Source of the DNA: Streptomyces sp. NRRL F-6131
GTDB taxonomy: Bacteria > Actinomycetota > Actinomycetes > Streptomycetales > Streptomycetaceae
DNA length: 53,281 nt
Direction of reading: 5' to 3'
Assembly (NCBI GenBank): GCA_000719695.1
Contig: JOHN01000055.1
Span: 1 to 53,281, forward strand
Each line of letters begins with the position of its first letter. Position 1 is the first letter of the stretch. A program made the position numbers and the translations under genes. This document shows, piece by piece, positions 27,510 through 36,932 of this stretch. The notes beneath the pieces are model-generated. The model was not told where the DNA came from. It saw only the letters and a list, made by a program, of their open reading frames with translations, and made no database searches.

Positions 27510-29192
27510 GTGCAGCAGGACACCCACGGGGTGGGACCGGACGCCGTCCGGCGGCCGTTCGACCCGGCCACGGCCGACCCCGCTCCCGGCATCCCGACCC
27601 AGCGTCGGCAGGACCCGGCCGGCGCCGCGCCCGAGGCCGCGGCGCACGGCGGCCGGGCCGCGCTGCGCCGGGCCAGGACCGCGCGGCGCTCCTCCCGCCG
27701 GCGGCGGGTGCTGAAGTGGACCGGCGGCCTCGCCGCCTTCGTCCTGGTGGCCGGCTGCGGCGGCGCGTACTACGCGTACCAGCACTTCAACAACAACATC
27801 ACCGCCGTCAAGGTGCAGCTGGGCGACGAGGCGGAACGGCCCAAGCCGGCCGGCGACGCGCTGAACATCCTGGTGATCGGCACCGACAGCCGGGAGGGCC
27901 TGGGCCGCGAGTACGGCGACGAGGGCAGTGCCGGGCACGCCGACACCACCCTGCTGTTCCACATCGCCAAGGACCGCACCAACGCGACGGTGCTCAGCGT
28001 CCCGCGCGACCTCATGGTGCCCGTCCCCGAGTGCCGGACCCAGGACGGGAAGACCGTCCCCGGTACGGCGCGCACGATGTTCAACAACAGCCTCGGCCAG
28101 GAGGGGCGCGATCCGGGCTGCACCTGGAAGACCGTCGAGAAGGTCACCGGGATCCGGGTCGACCACTTCGTGATGGTCAACTTCGAGGCCGTGAAGACGC
28201 TCTCCAGCGCCGTCGGCGGCGTCGAGGTGTGCGCGGCCAAGGACATCAACGATCCGGACTCGCACCTGCGAATGGCCAAGGGCCGGCACGTCGTCCAGGG
28301 CGACGAGGCGCTCGCCTTCGTCCGCACCCGGCACGCCGTCGGGCTGGGCGGCGACCTCACCCGCATACCCCTGCAGCAGCAGTTCATCAGCTCGATGATC
28401 CGCTCGATCAAGAGCAGCGACACCCTGACCAACCCGGCCAAGCTGTGGAAGCTCGCGGACTCCGCCACCAAGGCGCTCACCGTCGACTCCGGGATCGGCA
28501 GCGTGGACAAGCTGAAGGACCTCGCGCTCGACGTCAGCAAGGTCGACACCGGGAACATCACCTTCGCCACCGTGCCGGTGCTGGACGACCCGGCGGACGA
28601 GAACCGGCTGGTGCTCAAGCAGCCGGACGCCGCCCAGCTGTTCTCCATGGTCGGCAACGACCGCTCGCTGACGGAGACGGCGGCGGGCGCGGCCTCCGAG
28701 GCCCCGGCTCCCACCGCTTCGGCACCGGCTCCGGCGGCTCAGGCTCCGGCGGCCCCGGAGAGCGCGCCGTCCGCTCCGGCGGCGGCCGCGGCGGCCCCGG
28801 CGACGGCGGCCGCCGCGAAGGACCTGCGGGTGACGGTGCGCAACGGCACCGGAACGCCCGGACAGGCGCAGCAGACCGTCGACCGGCTCCGGACGAAGGG
28901 CTACGCCAGGGCCGCGACCGCCGCCAACGCACCCGGCACGGCGACCAGCTCGATCTCCTACCCGGCCGGAAGGACCGCCGAGGCGACGGCGCTGGCCACC
29001 GCGCTCGGCCTGCCCGCCGACGCCGTCAAGGCGGACCCGAAGCTGGGTGCCCGGGACGGGCTGGTGCTGGTGCTCGGCAAGGACGCGCCGGCAGCAGCGG
29101 CCGCCGCCACGGCTCCGGGCGCGGTGCCGAGCGAGGCGCCGAAGGACCTCCAGCGGGTCCAGGCCGACGACACCGACGTCTGCGCGAAGTAG
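27510..29192 (+). CDS. LCP family protein 2, with LytR_C domain
   Basis: A 560-residue member starting at a GTG (MQQDTHGVGPDAVRRPFDPA) behind a strong GGAGGGAGGGG site. Arg-rich stop-transfer segment and membrane helix at 68-90, LCP domain about 110-350 (LVIGTDSREGLG, HADTTLLFHIAKDRTNATVLSVPRD, IRVDHFVMVNFEAV, AFVRTRHAVGLGGDLTRIP), a Pro/Ala-rich linker at about 390-435, then a LytR_C domain (VTVRNGTGTPGQAQQTVDRL) at about 436-520 and a tail ending TDVCAK. An ATG at 27399 in the same frame lacks a ribosome site. Paralogue of the preceding gene, about 215 bp away. The near-terminal Cys is shared with it and with LCP 3 (IICP). Confidence 0.92.
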   Translation: MQQDTHGVGPDAVRRPFDPATADPAPGIPTQRRQDPAGAAPEAAAHGGRAALRRARTARRSSRRRRVLKWTGGLAAFVLVAGCGGAYYAYQHFNNNITAVKVQLGDEAERPKPAGDALNILVIGTDSREGLGREYGDEGSAGHADTTLLFHIAKDRTNATVLSVPRDLMVPVPECRTQDGKTVPGTARTMFNNSLGQEGRDPGCTWKTVEKVTGIRVDHFVMVNFEAVKTLSSAVGGVEVCAAKDINDPDSHLRMAKGRHVVQGDEALAFVRTRHAVGLGGDLTRIPLQQQFISSMIRSIKSSDTLTNPAKLWKLADSATKALTVDSGIGSVDKLKDLALDVSKVDTGNITFATVPVLDDPADENRLVLKQPDAAQLFSMVGNDRSLTETAAGAASEAPAPTASAPAPAAQAPAAPESAPSAPAAAAAAPATAAAAKDLRVTVRNGTGTPGQAQQTVDRLRTKGYARAATAANAPGTATSSISYPAGRTAEATALATALGLPADAVKADPKLGARDGLVLVLGKDAPAAAAAATAPGAVPSEAPKDLQRVQADDTDVCAK

Positions 29193-29274
29193 TCCGCCGA
29201 GAGTCGGGCGCGACCGCGACCGGCGCGCGCCGCCCCGACCCGATCCGCCCCGGCCCGCCCCGGGGGGACGTCTC

Positions 29275-29928
29275 TCAGTCCGCGGCCACCGGGGGCCCGA
29301 CCGGTGCGAGCAGGCCGTCGTGCTCCCGGTACTCCTCGCCGGTGCGCGGGCAGCGCCAGCGGTCCGGACCGGCCGGCCGCAGCGGTTCGCCGGCCCGGCC
29401 GACCCACTTGATCCGGCGGGCCGGGACCCCGGCCACCAGGGCGAAGTCCGGGACGTCACGGTGCACGACCGCGCCGGCCGCGACCAGGGCCCAGCGGCCC
29501 ACGGTCACCCCGGCGACCAGGACGGCACGACCGCCGATCGAGCAGCCCCGACGGAGCGTCACCCCCCGGGCGTGCCAGTCGTCCCCGCGCTTGAGCCGGC
29601 CGTCGACGTCCACCGAACGCGGGTAGAGGTCGTTGGTGAGCACCGCGGCCGGGCCGACGAAGACGCCGTCCTCCAGCACCGCGGGCTCGTAGACCAGGGC
29701 GTGGTTCTGCAGCTTGACCCGGTCGCCGATCCGCACCCCGGGGCCGACGTAGGCGCCGCGGCCGATGATGCAGTCGGCGCCGACCACCGCGTCCTCGCGC
29801 ACCTGCGCGAGGTGCCAGACGGTCGTCCCGGCGCCGAGCACGGCGCTCCCGTCGACGTCGGCGGTGGGTTCGACCCGGGCGCCCGGGCCCCCGGAAACGG
29901 CGGCGGACCCGCCCTCAACTGTCCCCAT
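29275..29928 (-). CDS. Left-handed beta-helix acyltransferase (WlbB/WbpD-like N-acetyltransferase)
   Basis: A 217-residue hexapeptide-repeat enzyme. Repeats such as AVLGAGTTVWHLAQVREDAVVGADCIIGRGAYVGPGVRIG and GVTLRRGCSIGGRAVLVAGVTVGRWALVAAGAVVHRDV form the beta-helix; WHLAQVRE and LTNDLYPRS resemble sugar N-acetyltransferases that act on UDP-amino sugars. It then has a conserved tail (ALVAGVPARRIKWVGRAG) and a short Cys-containing end (DRWRCPRTGEEY). It follows the glycosyltransferase gene on the same strand by 67 bp, so the two likely act on one envelope glycan. The ATG at 29928 (MGTVEGGSAA) is preferred over upstream Met because the earlier sequence is low complexity. Confidence 0.85.
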   Translation of the reverse strand: MGTVEGGSAAVSGGPGARVEPTADVDGSAVLGAGTTVWHLAQVREDAVVGADCIIGRGAYVGPGVRIGDRVKLQNHALVYEPAVLEDGVFVGPAAVLTNDLYPRSVDVDGRLKRGDDWHARGVTLRRGCSIGGRAVLVAGVTVGRWALVAAGAVVHRDVPDFALVAGVPARRIKWVGRAGEPLRPAGPDRWRCPRTGEEYREHDGLLAPVGPPVAAD

Positions 29929-29995
29929 GGCGCCCGACGATAGCGCCGGGCACGGGAACGGGAGGGCGGGTCCGCGGGATTGGCCGGATGGTGCC

Positions 29996-31036
29996 TCAGC
30001 TGTGCTCGGCCACCACGTCCGCACTGGACGGGGAGCGGCTGCCGATGACCTTGCGGGCCAGCGAGCGCGGCGAGGTGAGGAAGCCGAAGCCCCAGCTGAG
30101 GTGCATGGTCGCGAAGGCCACCGCGAGCAGCGCCTTCGCCCGGGCCGACAGTCCGCGCCCTTCGACGAGCGCGCCGCCGGCGATGCCGAGCAAGTAGACG
30201 GCGGGGAGGGCCAGGAAGGCCGGGTGGACAGCCACGCCGAGCAGCACCCCGAGGGTGACGCCGAGGAAGGCGGTCGGCGGCGCGAGGTACCGCAGGTTGA
30301 CCGAGCCCCGGTGGTAGCGGGTGACCACCCGGCGCCAGCGGCCGTAGTCCTTGTACTGCTTGGCCAGCGCCTTGATGGTGGGCCGGGGCCGGTAGGTGAC
30401 GCTCAGCTGGGGGGTGAACCAGACCAGGCCGCCGTCCTGGCGGATCCGGTAGTTGAGCTCCCAGTCCTGGGCGCGGACGAACTCCTCGTTGTAACCGCCG
30501 AGGCGCTCCAGCACCTCGCGCCGGAACACCCCGAGGTAGACGGTGTCCGCCGGACCGGCCAGGCCACCGGTGTGGAAGGCCGCGTTGCCGACGCCGATCT
30601 TGGAGGTCATCGCTGCGGCGACCGCGTGCTCCCACTCGGTCTCGCCCTCGGCGTGCATGATGCCGCCGACGTTGGCGGCCTCCATCTCGCCGAGCAGCCG
30701 GACGGCCGTGGTGATGTAGCCGGGGGTCAGCAGGCCGTGACCGTCGACGCGCACCACTATCGGATGGCTGGAGCCGCGGATGGCGGCGTTCAGCCCCGCG
30801 GGAGTGCGCCCGGTGGGGTTCTCCACGGTCCGGACTCTCGGGTCCTCGGCGACGAGCTCGGCGGCGATCTGCGCGGTGCGGTCGGTGGACGGACCGAGGG
30901 CGATCACCACCTCCATCGGCCCGGCGTAGTCCTGTTCCAGGATGTGCCGGACGGCCGTGCGCAGGTGTCGTTCCTCGTTGAGCACCGGCATGATCACGGA
31001 GACCGCCGGCAGCTCCTCAGCAGCCTTGGTGTTCAT
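29996..31036 (-). CDS. Family 2 glycosyltransferase with C-terminal membrane segments
   Basis: A 346-residue enzyme. The GT-A domain fills about residues 10-245: PAVSVIMPVLNEERHLRTAV, EVVIALGPSTDRT, the acidic-aromatic RVDGHGLLTPGYI in place of a DXD, and the acceptor motif RAQDWELNYRIRQDGG. Hydrophobic segments follow at about 255-280 and 285-335 (LGVTLGVLLGVAVHPAFLALPAVYLLGIA), anchoring the enzyme to the membrane. It lies between LCP 2 and LCP 3 and is probably co-transcribed with the downstream acyltransferase. Divergent from LCP 3 over a 219-bp gap. Sugar and acceptor cannot be told. Confidence 0.88.
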   Translation of the reverse strand: MNTKAAEELPAVSVIMPVLNEERHLRTAVRHILEQDYAGPMEVVIALGPSTDRTAQIAAELVAEDPRVRTVENPTGRTPAGLNAAIRGSSHPIVVRVDGHGLLTPGYITTAVRLLGEMEAANVGGIMHAEGETEWEHAVAAAMTSKIGVGNAAFHTGGLAGPADTVYLGVFRREVLERLGGYNEEFVRAQDWELNYRIRQDGGLVWFTPQLSVTYRPRPTIKALAKQYKDYGRWRRVVTRYHRGSVNLRYLAPPTAFLGVTLGVLLGVAVHPAFLALPAVYLLGIAGGALVEGRGLSARAKALLAVAFATMHLSWGFGFLTSPRSLARKVIGSRSPSSADVVAEHS

Positions 31037-31255
31037 CGGGGCCAACCGTACCGGTGCGGATGGGGTGTCGTCTTGTCCCGGTCTGGGCGGCTCCGCCCGG
31101 CCGGGAAGGGGGTGTGCGAAGGACCGTCCCGGAAGCGGTTCCCCGCCGCCCGGAGAGCGTACGGAGGAACGTTTCGTCGGTCGAGGCCTACCGTACTCCC
31201 CGGCCACGGCGCGCCCTCACCCGGCCCGGCCGAGGGCGCCCCTACCATCCGAGAG

Positions 31256-32926
31256 ATGCCCGTCTCCCCCCTCTCCGCCCCGCCCGGAGGCCCGGCCGGC
31301 GCCCCGTCCGACCGGTCCGGCGGCCCGTCCGAACGGCGTCGCGCCTGGCCCCGCCGGCTCGCCACAGGCATCGCCTTCAGCGTCCTCGCCACCTCCTGCG
31401 GCGGCTGGGCGGTCCTGCACGGCCTCGGATCGATCGACCGGGTCGACGCCTTCAGCAACGACCGGGCGCGGCCGGCCGACGACGGCTCCACCACCTTCCT
31501 GGTGGTCGGCACCGACGAGCGCGAGGGCATCCCGGAGAAGACCCTGAAGACCGTGCTGCACGCCGGGGGCGAGTCCTGCCACTGCACCGACACGATGATG
31601 ATCGTCCAGCTCTCCGGTGACGGCTCCCGGGCCAGCGTGATCAGCATCCCCCGGGACTCCTACGTCGACATCCCCGCCCACCGGGACCCCGCCACCCGCA
31701 GGACCGTCCCGGCCGGCAAGGGCAAGATCAACGCCGCCTACGGGCTCGGCGGCCCGCAGCTGACCGTCGCCACGGTCGAGCAGAACACCGGGCTGCGGAT
31801 CGACCACTACCTCCAGGTGAACTTCGCCGGGTTCGTCTCCGCCGTGGACGCCGTCGGCGGTGTCCGGGTCTGCACCACCAAACCGCTCAAGGACGAGTAC
31901 TCCGGCCTCGACCTGCCGCCCGGCACCAGCACCCTGGACGGCGCCGGCGCGCTCAAGTACGTCCGGGCCCGGCACGTGGACGGCAGCTCCGACCTGGGGC
32001 GGATGCACCGGCAGCAGAAGCTGGTCGCCCAGCTGCTGCACCAGGTGACCAGCGGCGGCACCCTGCTCAACCCGGTCCGGCTGGCGCGGGTCACCGACAG
32101 CCTGCTCGCCTCGGTCAAGGCCGACAAGGACCTCTCGGCGGACGACCTGATCACCCTGGCGACCCGGATGAAGGAGCTGACGGCCGGCCGGGCCGACTTC
32201 GTCACCGTGCCGCTGGCCTCGGTGGACCATCCGGTCGCGGGCTGGGGCTCGACGGTGCTCTGGGACAAGGAGCGGGCGCGGGCGCTGTTCGACGCGGTGC
32301 GGGAGGGGCGGCCGCTGACGGACGGGGACGGCGGAGGACCGGGTGGGGCTCCGACCGGTGGGGCAGCGGCCTCCGGTGGGGCGGAGCCGTCGGCGGCGGC
32401 GCCGTCCCCGGTCGCGACCACCGTCGCCCCGGAGCAGGTGCACGTCCAGGTGTTCAACGCGGCGGGCGCGGTGGGTCTGGGCGCCCGGGTCGACGCCGAA
32501 CTCCGCCGGGCCGGGTTCGCGACCACCGGGGCGCCGTCCAACGCCCCGCTCGGCACGCCCACCGGGCGGACGGTGATCCGGTACGACCCGCGCTGGGCGG
32601 AGTCGGCGCGGACGCTGGCGGGCGCGGTACCGACGGCCGAGCTGGCGCCGGTGCCCGGGCTGGGGGTGACGCTCCAGCTGTACGCGGGCGGGGACCTCCC
32701 GACGGCGGGAGCGACACCGGGCCCGACGACCGGTCCGACGGGCAGCCCGACCGCGACGGCGGGCGCGGTGCCGGCTCCGCCACTGCCACCGCCGCCGCCC
32801 GGCGGGGCCACCGGGGCGGCCTCCGCCGGCCCGGCGGCGGAGGCCCGCGCGGAGAACGGGACGGGCCCGGACAGGGGAGCGGCCGCGGCCGGGGCCGAAC
32901 GGGCCAGCGACATCATCTGCCCCTGA
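31256..32926 (+). CDS. LCP family protein 3, with LytR_C domain
   Basis: A 556-residue member. Short Pro-rich cytoplasmic tail, membrane helix about 33-56, LCP domain about 75-325 (FLVVGTDEREGIPEKT, CTDTMMIVQLSGDGSRASVISIPRDSYVDIP, KGKINAAYGLGG, LRIDHYLQVNFAGFVSAVDAVGGV, KYVRARHVDGSSDLGRMHRQQ). A LytR_C domain follows a Gly/Ala linker (VHVQVFNAAGAVGLGARVDAELRRAGF, from about 395) and then a long Thr/Pro/Gly tail ending in IICP. The Cys pair in ESCHCTD inside the LCP domain is shared with many actinobacterial members. Start ATG 31256 has only a weak GAGAG nearby. A microsatellite and a terminator lie immediately downstream. Confidence 0.9.
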   Translation: MPVSPLSAPPGGPAGAPSDRSGGPSERRRAWPRRLATGIAFSVLATSCGGWAVLHGLGSIDRVDAFSNDRARPADDGSTTFLVVGTDEREGIPEKTLKTVLHAGGESCHCTDTMMIVQLSGDGSRASVISIPRDSYVDIPAHRDPATRRTVPAGKGKINAAYGLGGPQLTVATVEQNTGLRIDHYLQVNFAGFVSAVDAVGGVRVCTTKPLKDEYSGLDLPPGTSTLDGAGALKYVRARHVDGSSDLGRMHRQQKLVAQLLHQVTSGGTLLNPVRLARVTDSLLASVKADKDLSADDLITLATRMKELTAGRADFVTVPLASVDHPVAGWGSTVLWDKERARALFDAVREGRPLTDGDGGGPGGAPTGGAAASGGAEPSAAAPSPVATTVAPEQVHVQVFNAAGAVGLGARVDAELRRAGFATTGAPSNAPLGTPTGRTVIRYDPRWAESARTLAGAVPTAELAPVPGLGVTLQLYAGGDLPTAGATPGPTTGPTGSPTATAGAVPAPPLPPPPPGGATGAASAGPAAEARAENGTGPDRGAAAAGAERASDIICP

Positions 32927-32959
32927 ACCGTCCGCACCGAGGCCGAGGCCGACACCGAC

Positions 32960-33056
<97 letters not shown>

Positions 33057-33122
33057 TTCCCCCCGCCCCCGGCCCCCCGGCTCCCCCGGCCCGGTCCTTC
33101 CGCGGTGTCCTGGGCCCTCCGG

Positions 33123-33155
33123 CGCGACCCCCGGTCCCCCGATCCGGGGGTCGCG
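33123..33155 (-). terminator. Terminator hairpin after the ABC permease gene
   Basis: A perfect 12-bp inverted repeat CGCGACCCCCGG / CCGGGGGTCGCG just outside the stop of the FtsX-like permease (33161), on the far side from LCP 3. Confidence 0.7.
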
Positions 33156-33160
33156 TCCGG

Positions 33161-35722
33161 TCAGTCCGTCGCGATCGCCGCGAGGACGTTCATCCGCCCG
33201 GCCCGGAAGGCCGGCACCAGAGCGGCCAGCAGGCCGATGATCACCGAGGCCGCCAGGGTGAGGGCGATCGTCGTGGTGGGGACGGCCAGCGTCTCCAGTC
33301 CCTGGGTCCGCAGCACCCGCTGTCCGGTGACGCCCCAGGCGAGGCCGAGCACGGTGCCGAGGACGGCGCCGAACAGGGCGATCACCACGGACTCCAGGCG
33401 GATCATCCGGCGCAGCTGGCGGCGGGAGAGCCCGATCGCCCGCAGCAGGCCGATCTCACGGGTCCGCTCGACCACCGAGAGCGCCAGGGTGTTGACGACA
33501 CCCAGCACCGCGACCACGATCGCCAGCCCGAGCAGGCCGTAGATCATGTAGAGCAGGGTGTTGACCTCGTCCTGGACGAGGTCCTTGTAGCCGGCCTGGT
33601 CGCGGACCGAGGCCTGCGGGTACTGCTTGAGCGCGTCCTCCAGGGAGGCGAGCGTCCTGGCGACGTCCGCCCCGGCGGCGGCCTTGCCGAAGACCACGGC
33701 GGCCACCGGCTGGTCGTCGGCCGGCACCGCCTTGGCGACGGCGTCCAGCGCGGCGAAGGTGCTGCCGTCGAAGAGCGAGTTGCCCTTGGTCAGGATGACG
33801 CCGACCGGCAGCGACTGGACGCGCCCCTTGCCGTAGTCGATCTTGATCGTGTCGCCGACCTTGAGGCCGTGCTCCTTGGCGTAGTCCTCGCCGATCCCCA
33901 GCGCGCCCTGCTTGAGGGAGTCCGGGGCGCCCGCCTTGACCGGCAGCCGGAAGTCGTCGGTGAACCGCGCGGAGACGGCGGAGACGCCGTCCTCCACGGT
34001 CTTTCCGTCCGGCGTGGTGAAGAGCGCCGGGAGGAACTTCTGCTCCGTGACGTGGTCCACGCCCCGGGTCTTCTGCACGGCGGCGACGATCTCCGGGGAG
34101 ACGCCGTTCGGGCCGCCCGAGACGATGTAGTCGGCGCCCACCGAGCGGTCGATCTGGTCGTTGGTGGACTTGATCACCGAGGAGGTGAAGACCGAGGCGC
34201 CGATCACCAGCGCCAGTCCGATCATCAGCGCGGCGGCCGTGGCGCCGGTGCGGCGCGGGTTGCGCATCGCGTTGCGCTGGGCGAGCTTGCCGGACGGGCC
34301 GAACACGGCGGGCAGCAGCGCGCCGAGCACCCGGACCACGGTGGTGGCCAGCAGCGGGCCGAGCACGACGAAGCCGATCAGGGTGAGCAGCACGCCCAGC
34401 CCGATGTACTGACCGCCGGTGGCCATCTTCTCGGCGTTGGCGGCCAGCACCAGCAGACCGCCGCCACCGGCCGTCAGCACCAGGCCGATGGCCGCCCGGA
34501 CGGCGTTGGAACGCGGCTCCGCCGGGGTGCCGTGGTCGCGCAGTGCGGCGATCGGGGCGATCTTGCCGGCCCGGCGGGCCGGGATCCAGGCCGCGAGCAC
34601 GGTGATCACGACGCCCACCGCGTACCCGGCGACGAACACGTCCGCGCCGATCTTGAGGTCGGAGGCGTCGAGGTGCATGCCGATCGCGTTCATCAGCTGG
34701 ATCAGACCGACCGCCAGGCCGAGGCCGACGGCGATGCCGAGCGTGGAGCCGACCAGGCCGAGCAGCAGCGCCTCGACCAGCACCGAGCGGTTGACCTGCC
34801 GGCGGCTGCCGCCGACGGCGCGCAGCAGGCCGATCTCCCGGGTGCGCTGGGCGACCAGCATCGAGAAGGTGTTGATGATCAGGAAGCCGCCGACCAGCAG
34901 CGAGACACCGGCGAAGCCGAGCATCGCGTACTTCATGAAGTCGAGGAAGGAGCCGACGCTCTTCTGGCCGTCCGCCTTCTGCTCGGCCGCCGTCTTCGCC
35001 TGGACGCCGGCGCCCAGCCGGGCCGTCGCGTCGGACTTGAGCTGCTCGTCCGAGCGGCTGCCGTCGCCGAACACCTCGACCGAGGTCCAGGCGCTCTGCC
35101 CGAGCAGGACGCTCTGCGCGGTGGCGGTGTCCAGGAAGGCCAGCGCCGCGCCCGGGTTGGTGGTCTTGAAGGTCGCGATGCCGACGATGGTGAAGTCGTG
35201 GTTGTCGTTCATGATCACCCGCAGCCGGCCGCCGAGGCCGAGCTTGGCCTTCTTGGCGGTGTCCGCGTCGAGGACGACCTGGTCGGCGCCCTGCGGCGCG
35301 TGGCCGGAGGTGATCTCGACCGAGTTGCGCGGGGTGTCCGCCCAGTTGCCGACGAGCGTCGGGGCACCGGTGGTCGGTCCGACCTTCTTGAGGGTCGCCG
35401 GGTCCGCCAGGGTGGCGTTCTCCACCATGACCTGTCCGACGGCCGACTTCACACCGGGGACACCGGCGATCTTCTGCACGCTGTCGGCGGGTATGGTCCG
35501 GGCCTTCGCCCGGGTGTCGTCGCCGCCGATCTCCGGCTCGGCGGGGCCGACCGAGAGGTCGGAGGCGGTCGACGCGAAGAGCGTGTCGAAGGTGCTGGTC
35601 GCGGTGTTGGAGAACACCAGGGTCCCGGACACGAACGCGACCGAGAGCACGACCGCGACCAGGGAGAGCAGCATCCGCCCCTTGTGGGCGAGGAAGCTCC
35701 GCAGTGATGTCTTGAGCAGCAT
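33161..35722 (-). CDS. FtsX/MacB-type ABC transporter permease
   Basis: An 853-residue permease. Helix 1 at about 17-40 (MLLSLVAVVLSVAFVSGTLVF) is followed by a large extracellular MacB-like domain and then a cluster of helices from about 250, in which FLIINTFSMLVAQRTREIGLLRAVGGSRRQV is the first FtsX signature. A second extracellular domain follows, and a second FtsX signature near the end, VVNTLALSVVERTREIGLLRAIGLSRRQLRRM. The duplicated FtsX layout matches predicted antimicrobial-peptide or lipid-related exporters in actinobacteria. It starts 20 bp after the stop of the ATPase gene on the same strand, so the two form one operon. Substrate unknown. Confidence 0.92.
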   Translation of the reverse strand: MLLKTSLRSFLAHKGRMLLSLVAVVLSVAFVSGTLVFSNTATSTFDTLFASTASDLSVGPAEPEIGGDDTRAKARTIPADSVQKIAGVPGVKSAVGQVMVENATLADPATLKKVGPTTGAPTLVGNWADTPRNSVEITSGHAPQGADQVVLDADTAKKAKLGLGGRLRVIMNDNHDFTIVGIATFKTTNPGAALAFLDTATAQSVLLGQSAWTSVEVFGDGSRSDEQLKSDATARLGAGVQAKTAAEQKADGQKSVGSFLDFMKYAMLGFAGVSLLVGGFLIINTFSMLVAQRTREIGLLRAVGGSRRQVNRSVLVEALLLGLVGSTLGIAVGLGLAVGLIQLMNAIGMHLDASDLKIGADVFVAGYAVGVVITVLAAWIPARRAGKIAPIAALRDHGTPAEPRSNAVRAAIGLVLTAGGGGLLVLAANAEKMATGGQYIGLGVLLTLIGFVVLGPLLATTVVRVLGALLPAVFGPSGKLAQRNAMRNPRRTGATAAALMIGLALVIGASVFTSSVIKSTNDQIDRSVGADYIVSGGPNGVSPEIVAAVQKTRGVDHVTEQKFLPALFTTPDGKTVEDGVSAVSARFTDDFRLPVKAGAPDSLKQGALGIGEDYAKEHGLKVGDTIKIDYGKGRVQSLPVGVILTKGNSLFDGSTFAALDAVAKAVPADDQPVAAVVFGKAAAGADVARTLASLEDALKQYPQASVRDQAGYKDLVQDEVNTLLYMIYGLLGLAIVVAVLGVVNTLALSVVERTREIGLLRAIGLSRRQLRRMIRLESVVIALFGAVLGTVLGLAWGVTGQRVLRTQGLETLAVPTTTIALTLAASVIIGLLAALVPAFRAGRMNVLAAIATD

Positions 35723-35742
35723 GATGGTGTTCGCCCGCCCGC

Positions 35743-36531
35743 TCAGCTGGTGCGCTTGCCGTCGAAACGGCGCATGCGCTCGAGGACGGAGTCGGCCGTC
35801 GGGGCGTGCATCTCGTCGACGATCACACCGTCGGCGAGGAACAGCACGCGGTCCGCGTAACCGGCGGCGACCGGGTCGTGGGTGACCATGACGATGGTCT
35901 GGCCCAGCTCGTCGACGCTGCGGCGCAGGAAGGAGAGCACCTCGGCGCCGGAGCGGGAGTCGAGGTTCCCGGTGGGCTCGTCGCCGAAGATGATCTCGGG
36001 GCGGGCGGCCAGTGCCCGGGCCACCGCCACGCGCTGCTGCTGGCCGCCGGAGAGCTGGGTCGGGCGGTGCTTGAGCCGGCCGGACAGGCCCACCGTCTCC
36101 ACCACCCGGTCCAGCCAGGCCTGGTCGGGCCTGCGGCCGGCGATGTCCATCGGGAGCGTGATGTTCTCCAGGGCGTTCAGCGTCGGGAGGAGGTTGAACG
36201 CCTGGAAGATGAAGCCGATCTTGTCCCGGCGGAGCCGGGTGAGCTGCTTGTCCTTCAGGCCGGTGATCTCGGTCTCGCCGATCCAGATCCGCCCCTCGGT
36301 CACCGTGTCCAGACCGGCCAGGCAGTGCATCAGGGTCGACTTTCCGGAGCCCGAGGGGCCCATGATCGCGGTGAACCGGCCGCGCTGGATGTCGACGTCG
36401 ACCGCGTCCAGGGCGGTGACCCTGGTCTCGCCGGAACCGTAGGACTTGGTCACCTGGCGAGCCGAAGCGGCGACGGCGGGGGCACCGCCGGGAAGCTGGG
36501 GGTCGTACACGGCTGCTGCTGCCGTCGTCAC
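35743..36531 (-). CDS. ABC transporter ATP-binding protein (MacB/LolD type)
   Basis: A 262-residue ATPase paired with the downstream FtsX-like permease. Walker A GPSGSGKST, Q-loop region IFQAFNLLPTLNALENI, signature LSGGQQQRVAVARAL, Walker B IIFGDEP with the typical TGNLDSRSG, and the H-loop VTHD are all present. The GTG start (MTTAAAAVYDPQLPGGAPAV) has AGGAG 6-7 nt upstream. There is an N-terminal extension of about 25 residues before VTKSYGSGETRVTALDAV. No regulator gene is adjacent. Confidence 0.95.
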   Translation of the reverse strand: MTTAAAAVYDPQLPGGAPAVAASARQVTKSYGSGETRVTALDAVDVDIQRGRFTAIMGPSGSGKSTLMHCLAGLDTVTEGRIWIGETEITGLKDKQLTRLRRDKIGFIFQAFNLLPTLNALENITLPMDIAGRRPDQAWLDRVVETVGLSGRLKHRPTQLSGGQQQRVAVARALAARPEIIFGDEPTGNLDSRSGAEVLSFLRRSVDELGQTIVMVTHDPVAAGYADRVLFLADGVIVDEMHAPTADSVLERMRRFDGKRTS

Positions 36532-36932
36532 TGTCGTCTCCTAAGAAGTGGTCCCACCCGTTGGCCCCCAGCCTGGTCCGTCCCACCCGTCCGGCGACAT
36601 CGCGCAGGGGATAGTTTTCGACCGGGAGTCAGCCCCACCCTCCCGGTGAACCGGGGACCCGGACCCGACCGGAGCGGGTCCGCCTCGGACGGGCGGGGAT
36701 GTGAACCACGTTAGGAGTCGGGCCCCCTCCTCCTCGTCATCCGACGGGAGGAAGCGGCCCAACCGGAGTTGTACGGGGTGGGCCACCCCTCCCCCTAGGG
36801 GTCGACCGGGCCCCCGTCAGGGTCCCCCCGTAAGGAGGCCCCGCCCGGCGGCCCCCGCGGCGGTGCGCGGACGGTCCACGGGGCGGGGCCCGGGGGTCCG
36901 GAGCGTGGACCCCGGCCGTACTTGACGTGACG
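36532..36932. other. Intergenic region between the ABC operon and the FMN reductase gene
   Basis: About 400 bp upstream of the ABC operon and downstream of the FMN reductase, both on the minus strand. It should hold the ABC promoter; I see no convincing -35/-10 pair. Near the reductase end are GC-rich inverted repeats (GGGGTCC at 36893-36899 with GGACCCC at 36907-36913) that could terminate that gene, and TGACGTCA at 36928-36935, which overlaps its stop codon. An 81-codon open frame on the minus strand (36541-36786) has no recognisable content and I do not call it. Confidence 0.4.

Noticed and set aside
29765..31255. A long plus-strand open frame preceding LCP 3
   Set aside because: It is antisense to the glycosyltransferase and acyltransferase genes and is Gly/Val/Asp-rich without motifs; LCP 3 starts at 31256.
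36541..36786. An 81-codon open frame upstream of the ABC ATPase
   Set aside because: Composition is Pro/Gly-rich with no recognisable segment and it lies across the likely ABC promoter region.
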